Assembly: GCA_013397795.1 (NCBI GenBank)
Contig: VZTJ01000295.1
Coordinates: 295,217 to 359,216, forward strand
Direction of reading: 5' to 3'
DNA length: 64,000 nucleotides
Origin: Orthonyx spaldingii
Taxonomy: Eukaryota > Chordata > Aves > Passeriformes > Orthonychidae
The notes beneath the pieces are model-generated. The model had not been told where the DNA came from. It saw only the letters and a program-made list of their open reading frames with translations, and ran no database searches. Shown in pieces: positions 1-11,255 of the stretch; positions within the stretch are counted from its first letter, which is position 1; every line of letters begins with the position of its first letter. Both the position numbers and the translations under genes were made by a program.

Positions 1-1854
1 ATCTGGCAGATAACTGAACACTAAGCACCATTTTAGATTTGTCTGATAAAAAAATTTGAGAGAGGTTTCTGTGAAAATAGGATTTCAATGATATTTTGGG
101 AGAAACACTCTGCTTATACTGTTTCTCTAATTTAGATGATAAATTTCTACTAATGGACCATGAAAGAGTCATATGTGAGGCTTTCGTGTAAGATCCTTTA
201 AACATGGCTGGGGGAGGGGTGTCAATGAAAAAAACCTTTTCTTTCATTTTGCACCGAGTTTCCCGCATTGCCACAGAAATCAACAGGATTACAGCAGCAC
301 AACCAGGAGAGATGCAATCGTGAATCAGACCCTGAGCTAACAGCCTATTTTAATTCATGTTCAAACTGTGTTAATTGGCAAAAGATAAAACATCCACACT
401 GTTTGTTTTGCTGCTGTAAGGAGTTTGTGTTGAAAACCGTGACTAAATAATAATTAACAGGCTTCAAGTAATCAATCAATAGTATTTCATGAAAATAAGT
501 TGTAAACTAGAGTCTTGGACTCATCTTTAAAGTTGGTTGGTGGGGTTTTTTTTGGTTTGGGTAGGTTTTTTGGTTTTTTAGGACAGCAGTGGTGCAAAGC
601 TGAAAGTAAATCCAGGCTTGCACTTCATTAGCAATTCCTTATTGTGGTTTTACAATGTTAAATTTGTACAAACAGATTAAGTGTGTTTTTTAAGCTGTTC
701 CTAAATAGCCTGGGAACTAAGAATTAAGTGCAGATTCTGCCCAACCCCTCAAAATCCAACACACCCTTCTCCAAGCCCAACACCTGCTGTTAAAAATACA
801 TCACACAATGGCTCTGATCTTACCTACCAACAGATGTGAAGATGCCCAGAGGTCTCTCAGATGTTTGTGTTCCTGGGTCACGTGAGGGCACCAGGAAGGG
901 GAGGGAAATTATTCTGGAATTCCAGAGGTCACCGCTGGACAAAAATAGTGAAAATTGCACACATGTTGAGAAAAACAAAAGGTTCAGAAATCTGGAAATT
1001 TGGCCAAGAAGCTTTACTGGGGGCAATGTTTCATCTCTGAATTAAAAAGAAAAGAAAGAAGAATACAGCAAAGAGGTGAAAACATTGTTACCAGGAGAAA
1101 AAAAGGACTCAGGATGGTCTCTAGCCTCAAGATGAAAATAATTAAAAAGTTCTAGCCAAGTGAAGGGAAGGCAATCTTCTCCCCCAAGGCTTCTCTGGAT
1201 GAGCTCTTAAACACTTCTACCTGAATATACCTGATACCTTTTCAGGCTTTAACTAATTATTATTACTAATGATCTGCTGCATGCTTTTATTTTCAGAAGA
1301 ATTTTATTTCCAGAACACCTGACTGGTCCGCATTTTCTTTATCTGTACATTTTTAGCCAGGGAAAGAGCCTAGAATTTGGCCTAACTATTTCACTTGTGT
1401 GCTCATCCACATGGTAAATTTGATTCTAGGGACATTATTCACACCAGACAGTCATTATTCAGAAAAAACTTTGTCCCTCACCCCACAGTGTTTGTCATTT
1501 CCCCATATTAGCTCTTTGTGGGTCTGCAGCATTTTCCTTGTGCAGAGGAAGATCTCATGCAGTCCCTGCTGGAGGAAGCAGTGTTTGAAAGGCTCTTGTA
1601 CACATGTGGAGGGGGATGAAAGCCCGGGCCATGCATGCACAACATATGGCAGCACTAACAGTGTTCAGAGCTTCTCAAAATAATCAACTGAGCTGCAGTG
1701 ACACAGCAAAATACATCATAATCACATCAATTATGCAATCACTATTTTGTGAAAACAAGCCTCTGGGATTTCTTTTTAAGTAATCAAAGAAATATCAGAC
1801 GTGAAAACAATGAACCTTCCTATTACAAACGAGTAAGTCTCCACTGGGGAAGGC
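1..1854. other. Non-coding AT-rich intergenic DNA
   Basis: No gene is recognisable on either strand. The open frames are short, start at arbitrary ATGs and match no family I know. T- and GT-rich homopolymer runs occur around 545-580. If synteny with mammals holds, this is the part of the window farthest upstream of SEM1, on the DLX6-facing side. I see no RNA gene or intact transposon. Confidence 0.7.
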
Positions 1855-1885
1855 AAAAAAAAAAAGAAAGAGAGAGAGAGAGAAA
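1855..1885. repeat. Purine-only tract, poly(A) then (GA)n
   Basis: An uninterrupted A run passes into AAAG and then about eight GA dinucleotides, all purine on the + strand. It is a simple-sequence repeat, possibly the decayed tail of a retroelement, though no element body is recognisable beside it. Confidence 0.8.
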
Positions 1886-1947
1886 ACTAACCCAGACAGG
1901 CCATGAAAGTGTCTTATTCCGGCTTCAAGAATGTAACCAGCTTGTAG

Positions 1948-3330
1948 TCAGCCCTGGGAGAGGGAAGAACTGCTCAATGCCAGCATGCCTGTACCCCTCC
2001 CCGTTTGTGGGTGCTGCACAGCCCCTATCCTGGGATGCCACCAACAATGTGACACTTGGGCTTGGTAGGAGGAGGGAGCAGTGCTGGTTCCCACCGCCGT
2101 GGTTTTCACACCCGGCTCTCCTCCGCTGCCTCTCGGCACTGCACGAGCACCAGCGGCTCGTGGCTCCTGCCAGGTGGCCCCGCGAAGAGAGGAGCTTGCA
2201 CCCTGCACTCCGCATCCTGCACCCCGCATCCTGCACCCTGCATACTGCACCCTGCACCCAGCGGAGCCCGCGGCACCTCTGGCTGTGCTGCACAGCCCCG
2301 CATTCCCGGCGCCTCCGCGGGATTTTGGCACGACCGTGTGCATTTTGGTAAACGCTCAGGCGAAAACTGGAAAAGGCCTCGCGACATGCCAACAGCACTG
2401 TGTGCACAGAGCCCTTACAGGGTTCCAAAATCCCTGCTCCTGCCAGGCTCGTGCAAGGCTCCCAGGCCCTCCTGAGCAGGGCTGTGCAGGCCTGGGGGAT
2501 GGGATACAGCTGCTGAAGCCGCAGCCCAGATCTGGCAGTAGCTTTGCTTTGGAAGGAACTATAAAGAAACACTGTGCCCTGCAGCTAAAAAGCCTGATAA
2601 AAATCTGTGAGCATGTGAATGGTGAGGGGAAAAAAGGGTCAGCTCAGTCCTCTCCCTTCGCTATTGCCTTCCTCTTGAATTCTCAGCTGATGCCTGGTGC
2701 CTCTGGGCGCTCCGTGGGGCAGCCGGGTGTTCCCTCTGGGCTCCTCGTCCAGGGCAAGCTGCGCTGGGAGCAGCAGGCCCGGTGTGCCCGAGGAGCCCCT
2801 GGTGCCCGTGGGCACCCGCCCGACCTCTCCAAGCCACTGTCCCGCCTCAGAGGCCAGAGGAGCCATCTCTCCCCGGCACAGGGCAGGGATGGAGCAGGCG
2901 CCATGTGGGGCTGAGGGTGCCGGCCCTGGGCTCCCGCCTGCCTGGGCGCCCCACGAACCCCACCCCGATGGTGCACGCCGGGGTAATCCGGCCCCTCGGG
3001 GAAGGGATCTGGGAGCAGCGGGTAGCGGGGCCCAGCCTTGCTGACATCAAGCGTGAATAATTGGGCTTTAATGTGGCTGGAAGGTGGGAGGGATGAAGGC
3101 GGCAAACACACCACCTTTTCGCTCGGGGCCAGGGCACAGACGGCTGCTGGTTCCTACCCTTTCCCTCCACCCCTCCTTTCAGCCTGGCTCTGGGGAGGCA
3201 GCCCTTCCCCAACCCTTGCAAAAGGCTTTGAGCTCAAAAGAATCTCACAAACTTGTTCCCCTCCACTCCCTGCGTCTCCCCACTTTAACGTGGCTTCAGC
3301 CGCATCGGCACTGCAAGGCAGCCGGACTTC
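1948..3330. other. GC-rich block, possible orphan CpG island
   Basis: Base composition rises sharply against the AT-rich flanks. CpG dinucleotides are frequent, especially at about 2090-2350 and 2880-3030. Long overlapping open frames exist on both strands (up to 277 codons), but they are alanine-, proline- and cysteine-rich frames expected from GC-rich DNA with few stops. None shows a domain I recognise or a consistent splice structure. It could be an orphan CpG island (an enhancer or lncRNA promoter), or simply a GC-rich minisatellite neighbourhood. Confidence 0.45.
2197..2259. repeat. Heptamer tandem array, nine units of TGCACCC type
   Basis: Sixty-three bases divide exactly into nine 7-mers. 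Most are TGCACCC, with variants TGCACTC, CGCATCC and TGCATAC, and the CGCATCC variant alternates with TGCACCC over part of the array. It lies inside the GC-rich block. Because seven is not a multiple of three, the array reads as a periodic peptide in every frame, which explains the Cys/Met/Gly-rich and Ala/Pro/His-rich open frames here. Confidence 0.9.
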
Positions 3331-3333
3331 CGC

Positions 3334-3391
3334 CCCATCCCATCCCATCCCATCCCATCCCATCCCATCCCATCCCATCCCATCCCATCCC
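3334..3391. repeat. (CCCAT)n pentanucleotide microsatellite
   Basis: The unit CCCAT is repeated about 11.6 times without visible interruption over 58 bases. The frames across it (Ser-His-Pro-Ile on one strand, Trp-Asp-Gly-Met on the other) are artefacts of the repeat. The perfect array suggests it is young and length-polymorphic. Confidence 0.97.
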
Positions 3392-5237
3392 GATGTTCTC
3401 CTTGGGTTCCTCCAACGTGTGACCCTGTGGGGTCTGAAGGATTCAGTCACCTACTGCCAGGTACATTTCACCAGGGAGTTGAGTGCTTCTGGACAGTAAA
3501 ACCCCTCTCTCTCTCCCTCCTCTGAGCAGAGGGAAATCCCTATAATGCTCCTGACCGTACTCAAAGCATATGGTTTCTCTGACAGTACAGGGGATGTTCC
3601 CTATCACCGTAACCTGCAGCACCTCCACTCTGCTGAGGTGCTTCAGTTTATGCTCACCAGAACAAGTTCTTCACAGCAACGTTAAAACTGGGCAAGTGAG
3701 ATGTCCAAGTTTTAAAAGTATCAGGGGTTGAAAAAAATAATTGTCTTGTTAGCTCATCTAGTTAAATTAAGGTGGTGGATACCTGCCAAATCAGCTTTGC
3801 CACCAGAGGAAACTACTCCATGCAGCTACTCCTTCCAGTAGAGCTCGTCCCTGTCAAACACAAGGTTAGTGACATGACTGTATAAGCAAACACTTTGTCT
3901 GACTTGGTATTAAATGTTCCACCTGAAGAGTCTTCCAGTCAAGTACCGAGAAAAGATTTCATACTCCATCCCCATCAATGCTTCTTCTCCCTCTGCTTCC
4001 ACCCTAGCTGCTTCTATTCCTCACTTTTATTCTCATTTGCTCCTCTCATTTTGTTCCACCCTGTGTGTTGCCAAAGTTACTTATCTCCCTTTCCCACAAA
4101 CTATAAACACCGGCCCTATAGATTCCAGTGTATTAATGGGCTAGCCAAAGGCAGGCAAACCAATACACAGAAACCCATTTATCTCAGAGTTTTTAATTTA
4201 CACTTCCCTACAAATCCAATTGTAGGACTGCTTTGTTGTGAAATATTTTCGATCTGTCTACATTTCCCCAGCTCTGAAGGATGATGTTGGGGGGCACATG
4301 AAGAGGTGGGTTACGATGTTGAGCTTTCTTGCTTTGAGTTTCCAGACTTTTCATCCTTGCTATGGAGTAGGGTGCAAGAAATCTCCCAGTAATTATCTCT
4401 TTAGATTGTGTTTAAATACAGTAATTAAATAATAAACAAACCAAAAAAACCCAAAAAACAATACTACGTTAAATAATAAACATACACTTTAATTCTCTAT
4501 GTGGAGGGTACACCAGCTGGGTGCTGAGGTGCTGAGCATAAATCATGGCTACTGATCCCAGTGGAAAACCTTGGATACTCAACCCTGCACAGGACACACC
4601 CTAATCACATGTTAAGTAAAAATTAATATATGTAAGGGAATCAACCCTTCCTAAATATTTCCTGTAAAAACTTACCAAAACAACAAATCAAATGCAGCTT
4701 TGACTAACGCCTAATAGCAATTCAGAGCTTTTGATTTATGGTTTTGAATGAGAAAAAAAAATAAAGCTGATTTTACAGAATGGAGGAGAAACGAGACATT
4801 GTATTGTATACATCACACAGTGTGAAGGCCAGGTAATGAATTCAGGTAGCCTGAAAGGAAAGGCAAATGAGTACCTTATCTACAGATGCTTCTCATTGTA
4901 ATTTCATTTACTGTAATTCTGTGTATATACAGTCATATTTCTGCAGTTCAAACTTAGAGTACCTCTAAGGAAAATGACAATAGGTTAAGATGCAGTTATT
5001 AAAAGAACTAGATCTACAGTTTGCAGTCAGTATTTAGTGCTCTGAAAGATCTAGATATTCAAAACAGCAGGGGGACAAACTATAATAAGTTTCAGGGAAA
5101 TAATCTGGAATTTATCTGGCAACTTTCAGTTCCTGGAAATTCTGCTTCTTATTTCAGTAACAGTAGAAGACAAACAAATATGAAAGCCCTGCTTCCCAGC
5201 CTGATGCATACTTGCAGGGTAAGGTTGAAGGAGCAGG
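3392..5237. other. Non-coding intergenic DNA
   Basis: No gene or intact transposon is recognisable. The sequence becomes AT-rich after about 3650, with short A-rich runs near 4440 and 4750. The longest frame (3895-4284, + strand) is rich in Ser, Pro and Phe, crosses a pyrimidine-rich stretch and resembles no known protein. Confidence 0.7.
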
Positions 5238-5352
5238 TAGGGCATTGGATTGAGACTCAGAAGACCTAGGAGGGAATTTCAGCTCTGTACCAAACCTCTT
5301 TGATCACAGTGAGTTAACCCTTTAACCCCACTCTCACTTCTGCATCAGTAAC
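5238..5352 (+). mobile_element. MIR-like (CORE-SINE) remnant
   Basis: The order of motifs follows the MIR consensus as I know it: a GGATTGAGACTCAGAAGACC segment, then a degenerate 'cagctctg' segment, then a segment resembling the 'tgtgacc...agt.acttaacc.ctct' core, ending in a 'cttctgcatcagtaa' portion. Divergence is high and the target duplications are lost, as expected of an insertion predating modern birds. The call comes from reading, not an alignment score. Confidence 0.5.
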
Positions 5353-8300
5353 AGACCTGGACTGCAAAATTTCTGTGCTGACCTTCTTCTTTTGCAAGCA
5401 AACTTCTCCATGTCCACTAAACATCCATCAATAACAAACAGAGTTGCCAGGTACTAGTGCAAGTATAGCTCAGATTTTGCATGCACGCATACTTTGCATA
5501 AATAAAATGCAAGTGCAGGTGTAGGGCATGGGAGATGCAAACATTGGGACTCAGATTCTATTGCCCTCCTGGTACAGCATGTGTGCAGTCATAGTACATG
5601 ATCCACTGCAGCCACCTCTTCACTCTGTTTCAGCCTGAAAAAGCCCTGAAAAGAAAATTTTATGCTCAGTGTTAAAATAGTGTCAATGATATAATTTAAA
5701 ATGTGTAAAGGCATTGGTAGAGTCTTAACCAACACCTTGCCAATACAATAAAAGTAGAGAAAGGAAGGAATGGACCAGATTCAACTGATTTTTTTTTTCC
5801 TGTGGTCTTTTTAGAGAAGAAAAGGGCAAGGAGGGGGAGAAAGAAAGGTCCGAGTTGAATAAATGTAAATGTATGAAGGAGACAGTTCTAAGCATACCCA
5901 GGTGTCTTGCCAGCTCACTGCAGAGAGGTCACAGAGAAATAGAATGTCTAATCATTGGAATAAACACAGCTGTGCATACTTACATTTTCCATACCTATTT
6001 TCCTAGTGGGGGGAAAAAAATCATTCCTCAGAAGATCTTTTCCCAGCCACTTCTAGCTCCTTTATTTTTCTATCCTTTTTTTTTCTTTGCTTAAGAAGTG
6101 TGTGGTTTTTTAAAATTTTATTTTATTTTTTGGGGGAAAAAATTAAGCTCTCCATCCTCCAATTGGTTGTCCCCTTTCAGATGATTATTAGCATTTGGAA
6201 TGTTTTTGCCTTCCAAACATCTTTGGTATCAAATTGTACAGAAGTGTGTGAAGACGATGTTTTCAGTAGGGGATTTAATACTTGTGGAATTTAAAGGTAG
6301 AGGAAAAGGAGACTAAAAGGATTTTTGGACAGCAAGCACAAAACGGTAAGATTTTGTTTGAATGGAGCCAATGGCAAAAAAGAGCAAAACTAATTTTGCT
6401 CAACGTGAGGCACACAAAATTCAGCAGGAGCAACTGAGGGTTATAATTCTTAAAAATTTCTACAAGCTGGAGAAGAATATTTGAAAACCTTTGAATCAGT
6501 CATGAATATTTTGAATAGATATGTTGTTTCAAGATTTTATACAAATCAAATGTGAACCAAGAAATCTGACTGTAAAAAACCAAACGTGCCTTTGGATAAA
6601 TCAGCTGGTCAAATAACAGATATTAACTCTCCCTGGAAACCTTACCCCACTTGTACTTGCTTTTAAGGAATTCATTGTCACAGCATTTTGCAAAGAGAAT
6701 TTATGACAGAGTAGAAAGGTTCCTTGCAAATTTTATTTGAATAACTGAAACTATTCTTGTCATGTGGCCAGAAACCTGCTTTTAGCATGTCATTTGAAAA
6801 CAAGGGGCTCTGCCACCAATTACTCTTGCAGTTACATGCAAAGTACATATGGATAAAACTTACAGATACTGGTCTGCTGTTGAGAGTTATACAAACTGCT
6901 ATCTTCATTTCCATAAGAATTCCACATTTTTCTCTGATTACTTTTGTTTTATAACTTAACCAAAAATATTGCTCCAAGCTGAAAATTTATTTTAATTTAT
7001 AGGACAGGGGAAAAGAGTTCTGTTCTTTTATTAAAGCAATATTGAGTCTGTTGTGGCTCAAAAATAAATTTTGTAAAATGAGATTTTACTGTTGTTTTAA
7101 GAATGTGATACATTTGCTACTTTGGCGATTGAGCAAGTGAACATATTTTCAGGGCTTGATGGTTGTCTGAAGTCTGATAATTTTTAGCCTCCCTGAACAG
7201 CTATTTTGTCTGCAGCAGGCAAATGTCCTTTGTGAGACTGCTCCCACCCAGCTGAGAAACCATCACCCCTTTCCCAACCCATGGGATCTCCATGCAGACT
7301 GCTTTGTGGTAACAGAGCAGCAACTGAGTAAGAGGGAAAACTGGCACACTCAGCTCCCCTTGAAGCTGGACCTGGCTGACCTGCTACCTCTTTTGGTGTA
7401 GCAGACATTAATCAAGACAGCAGGATTAGATGGGAGCAATTTTGTTGATGTGGCTTTCCATCTCTGGAAGTGCCCTTAGAGCTCCTTCCCGGGGCAGATG
7501 TGGGCATGGCAGAGAGATGGGTCGGACACAGGAGATCCAGGCAGAAACCTCAACTGAACTTTGTAGAAAAACCAAATTAATTTTTTTTTCTAGGAGAAGT
7601 AGAAACAAAAGGAAAAGCGACAGAGTGAGATCATTATGGCTAATTCTCTTCTAAATATCCAGGCCAATTCAGATAATGTTATAGCAAGGGCCATATTGAA
7701 GCAATTTTTAAGTAACCTTTCCCACCTGCTTCTGCACAACCTTATCACTGTTTTTCCAACACACGAAAGCAAAACTCCCACCAAGCCTTCAAGCACTGCA
7801 TAGGGCACGCAATGTGCTCCAACAGCAGATCCCTTGAGCACTCTCAGCAAGTGAAGGGCCCTGCTTCGCCTTTTGAGGTACAGCTTCATAGTTGTGTGCT
7901 GCACAGGTTTTAAAAAACATTTTTAAAAACCACACTGCTGGCAAAAAACCACATGAAGTGAAAACATCTTTAAAAAGTATTTTTAAACCGTTTCCTCACA
8001 CAGTGGAGCCCATTGAGTATACAAATAGCTAGTTGTAAGTAACTGGGAGACTCAAAGCTGTGGAGTATATCAACTGCTCACAGGCAGGGAATATCCAAAG
8101 CCAAACTTTCATTAGGTGCATTTAAAAACTTTGCAAATTTGCAGACTAGAACCAGCTTTATCATATCAATACCCCAATGCAGCTGTTAAATTCTGGAAGT
8201 CTAATTTGAATCTGCTCTGTAGTGAGAACAGGTCCAAACTTTTCCATCACAGCAAGGGATGATGAGGTGGGTGCTGAACTTCCCGAAACACTGAGACCAG

Positions 8301-8356
8301 GGGAGAGCTCAGGAGAGCAGCAAGAATGAGACATCTGTGCAGCCTGCCACATGGGG
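5353..8356. other. Non-coding AT-rich intergenic DNA
   Basis: I find no gene here. T-rich runs occur near 5790 and 6070-6130. An octamer-like cluster with several TGCAT/TTTGCATA motifs lies at about 5475-5515. The frames present are short and unrelated to known proteins. Confidence 0.65.
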
Positions 8357-8415
8357 AAAGCCTAAAGGACTAGGGAAGTTCAGGCTGATGAAGAGTTGAG
8401 GGGAGTAACATATCT
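8357..8415 (+). mobile_element. Degraded CR1 LINE fragment (body)
   Basis: The stretch containing 'aagttcaggctgatgaagag' followed by 'ttgaggggag' resembles the conserved CR1 segment that reads roughly 'ttcagcctggagaagag...gctgagggga'. It is short and diverged with no adjoining 3' end, so it is an old truncated piece if real. Confidence 0.35.
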
Positions 8416-9105
8416 AGATGTAGAAAGCAAGGGAGGGACCAATTAATCTCATTAATCTACAGGACTTGAAGAATAAGTAATAGACTAAGAGGAGAAAATA
8501 CTGTCAGGCCATGGGACCAAAGTGCAAAGGACTTGATTTATTTTCTAGCTCTGTTGTAGATTTCAACCATGTCTTCAGCTCTTTCATAACTGAAGAAGGT
8601 TCCAGGAGGATCAATGAGTTAATACTGGAGCATGCAAGTCATAGTAGAAATTCAGATTGAGTTTAGGTCAAATTCAATTTTATACCCATGTAACCATAAC
8701 TACAAAGACCCCTTGTTATTTCTTTACAGTAAAGGTTATATAAGAAAGACATTATCAGATAAACCAATTCTTGCGCACAACCTATTTACAAGTCATTCCT
8801 AGAAAGACAGCATTATCCAGAGTTATTAGATAATTTTTGGTTTTCTCACTTAGCAGCCAAAACTAAGGAACAGTTTAAATGATGTTCTAAAATATTTCAG
8901 TTCTTCTCTATGAAAGAGAAAATATTTTGCCTTGCTCAGTATGAAATACTCCTTTTGGTCACTTTCAAAAAAGTGAGACTAAAGTTGCAGGGAGGGAGAA
9001 GGAGCCAACAATTTTAGCTGTGGAACTCCTTACCTGCAAGGCTTCAGCATCCCAAGGCAAGGAAGCTGCCAATTTTACTTATTGGCACTGTTCCACTTTT
9101 TATGT
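8416..9105. other. Non-coding intergenic DNA
   Basis: AT-rich sequence with no gene or further repeat that I can support. It ends at the 5-bp target duplication of the adjacent LTR insertion. Confidence 0.65.
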
Positions 9106-9110
9106 TTGTA
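9106..9110. repeat. Target-site duplication TTGTA, left copy
   Basis: TTGTA immediately precedes the TGTCATGG terminus of the LTR and is repeated exactly at 10510-10514 after the other terminus. A 5-bp duplication is typical of ERVL-type integrases. Confidence 0.75.
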
Positions 9111-10509
9111 TGTCATGGTTTGATGTTGGTTAAATGCCGGGCACCCATGAAAAATCGCTCAAGGGGTCGTGAGTTGAGGTAAGAACTGTGAGAGAAATAC
9201 TTTAAGGCAAGGCTTAGTTTAAAACTATAAAGGTAAATTTATTATTAAGAGGATCAGAAGAAGATAATGAGAAGTAAATCTTTAGAACACCCTTCTTTCC
9301 ATCCCCCCTCCCTCTAGCCCCTCTTTCCCACTGAATGTGCAGGGAGACAAAGTGTGGCGCAGTTTTACTCAAGGTCTTTTTCTGTTTTCTGTTTCTGGTC
9401 TTTTCCAAGGAGAGTTTTTCTTCTGTGGTATCATGGGGTCCCTCTCATGGGAGACAGTTCTCCATGAACTTCTCCTGGTGACTCTACTTTCACGAGCAGC
9501 AGTTTTCCCAACACTGCTGCACGTGAGCCACTTCTCCATGGAGTGTGGTCTTTTATAGCTCCTTCTAGCATCCACTCGCTCCATTGTGCACACCTCTTTT
9601 TACGGGCTGCGAGTGCACTCCTGCATCCCTTGTGGACTCTATGGATTGCAAGGGGACTGACTGTCTCACCACAGTCCTCACTACGGCCCGCAGAAGGAAC
9701 TCAGCTCCAACGCCTGGAGCTGCTCCTCCCCGTCCCTCTCCACCGATCCCTGTGTCCTCCATGTTGTCTCTCTCACACGCTTTCACCACTTCCTCCTCTC
9801 TGACCAGAAAAAAAACAAAGAGAAAAATACCCCTGTTTCCCACAACACCACTGCCAACAAGTTCCACCAGTTCAAAGACTTCTGTGGGACTCTGCAGAGC
9901 CAAAAGGTCGAATTTGTTCAAGTTCCATGCCAGAGAATTGCTTGCCATGCCTCCGCTGCCATTCAAGTGGGCAGTGGCGGCCATTGCCACGCTGGCGCTA
10001 TTCAACACTTCTCTCCATACAGGGCTCCAGGAAGGAGAAGCTGCCACCACCAGCTCTGCTCTTCTGCTTGCAGCATGGCTGGCTAGGAGCGGCCAGATAA
10101 AATGGAGTTTGCTGCAGGCCGTGCCTCACTGTGCCAGGCATGGAGGCGGCGCCACATCGGGCTGCACTCTCATGTCTTCTGACCTGACCCTCCACCATTT
10201 CTCCCAGTGGCGGCCAGGCCGGTAAGGCTCGCCACAGGCCACACCGAGATGGCTGCACCTGAGGCCACATGGCATCGTGTGTCCTGCAGGCCCAGGTCTC
10301 GCTGCCCTTTTGCTCCCTTTAATTTCCTTCTTAAATATGTTATCACAGAGGCATTACCAACTTCTCTAGTTGGTCCAACAGCATGTCTGTCTTCAGAGCC
10401 AGACAGGATTCATCCTGTTGGACATGGTAGAAGCTTCTAGGAGCTTCTCACAGAAGCCACCTCTATGGCTTTTTCTCTGCCATTAAAACTAGACTGCAAC
10501 ACCAACACG
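9111..10509 (-). mobile_element. Solo LTR of an endogenous retrovirus, ERVL-like
   Basis: The element is bounded by TGTCATGGTTTG at the left and, on the opposite strand, CGTGTTGGTGTTGCAG at the right, close to the TG...CA ends expected of an LTR. One terminal base is mutated (the leading T on the minus strand has become C). Read on the minus strand it begins like the 'TGTGTTGGTTTTG' LTR family frequent in songbird genomes, has a TATA-like ACATATTTAA at about 10331-10340, and ends with '...caaaccatgaca'. An AATAAA on the minus strand lies at 9238-9243. No gag, pol or env remnant lies inside or beside it, so it is a solo LTR formed by recombination between two LTRs. The two long frames inside (161 and 213 codons) are non-coding artefacts. 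Flanking TTGTA copies define the limits. Confidence 0.82.
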
Positions 10510-10514
10510 TTGTA
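10510..10514. repeat. Target-site duplication TTGTA, right copy
   Basis: Exact match to 9106-9110, directly after the LTR terminus. Confidence 0.75.
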
Positions 10515-11159
10515 TTTAAATTTTTCACTTAGGGTAAGGTGTTCCACCTTTGGAATCAGTGTTCTTCCCACCAGCCTCAAGACACGTGTCCACCTGCCAC
10601 TCCTGCTGGCTACATGGTGTGGCAGCATCCCAGGCAAAGAGCAGTGTCAGCAGAAAGGTGTGCCTGAGCCCCTACTTGGAAACACAACACAACTATGTCA
10701 GAGCCATGCCAGGGACTGGCATGGTGTTACCCTCTCAGGCAGGTATGAACTTGAGTTCAGTTCAGCTCATAAGAGTGTTTGGGCTGTTGACTAAAAGGGG
10801 AACAAGATCATCACCCTCTATTTAGGCTGTGTCACAAAGCTAGCTCTCCTGCTCCCAAATGCAATTCTACTGAAGTTGTTCATTGAATTGAATTATCCAT
10901 CTGGAATTAGCTACTAGAATCAGTCCAGCCAAAGTCAGCAATGCTGATTTATTTTGCCCAATAACTAAAAATCAGCAAAAGTAAGGAATATCACAGTTCA
11001 TTATCATGACAAGTTATACATGCAACTTGGAGAAAAAGCTACAGAACAGAAAGAGGAGTTCTTTTAAGAAGGGTAATTAACCCTCAGAGCAGGTCAGATA
11101 GGAACAGGGTAGTCTCAGAGACTTCTAGCCTTTAAGTCATGATTGGCTGTCTGTCTCAA
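10515..11159. other. Non-coding intergenic DNA
   Basis: No gene is visible. The last 60 bases, around 'agacttctagcctttaagtc', faintly resemble a CR1 3' end, but not enough to call. Confidence 0.6.
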
Positions 11160-11255
11160 ATGCAGGCTGTAATTCAAGCAGAAGTTAAAGGCCCCATGCC
11201 CAAATTATTGGGTAATGCTTAATGCATTGTGCTGTCCAGGTTAGTGTACATACCC
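11160..11255 (+). mobile_element. Possible ancient CR1 3' fragment
   Basis: The segment 'cagaagttaaaggcc...atgcccaaattattgggtaa...gtgctgtccaggttagt' follows the order of motifs near the 3' end of reptile-type CR1 copies, roughly 'cagaagttatgggcc.gatgc...attactgggtgaaat...gt.ttatgcaggaggtcaga'. Similarity is partial and judged by eye. Confidence 0.35.

Noticed and set aside
2081..2914. Open frame of 277 codons on the + strand, and overlapping long frames on both strands in the GC-rich block
   Set aside because: Stop codons are rare in GC-rich DNA, the frames cross a heptamer repeat, composition is Ala/Pro/Ser-rich, and no domain or splice structure is recognisable.
9565..10225. Frames of 161 and 213 codons on opposite strands
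   Set aside because: Both lie wholly inside the solo LTR, which carries no protein gene, and they overlap each other antisense.
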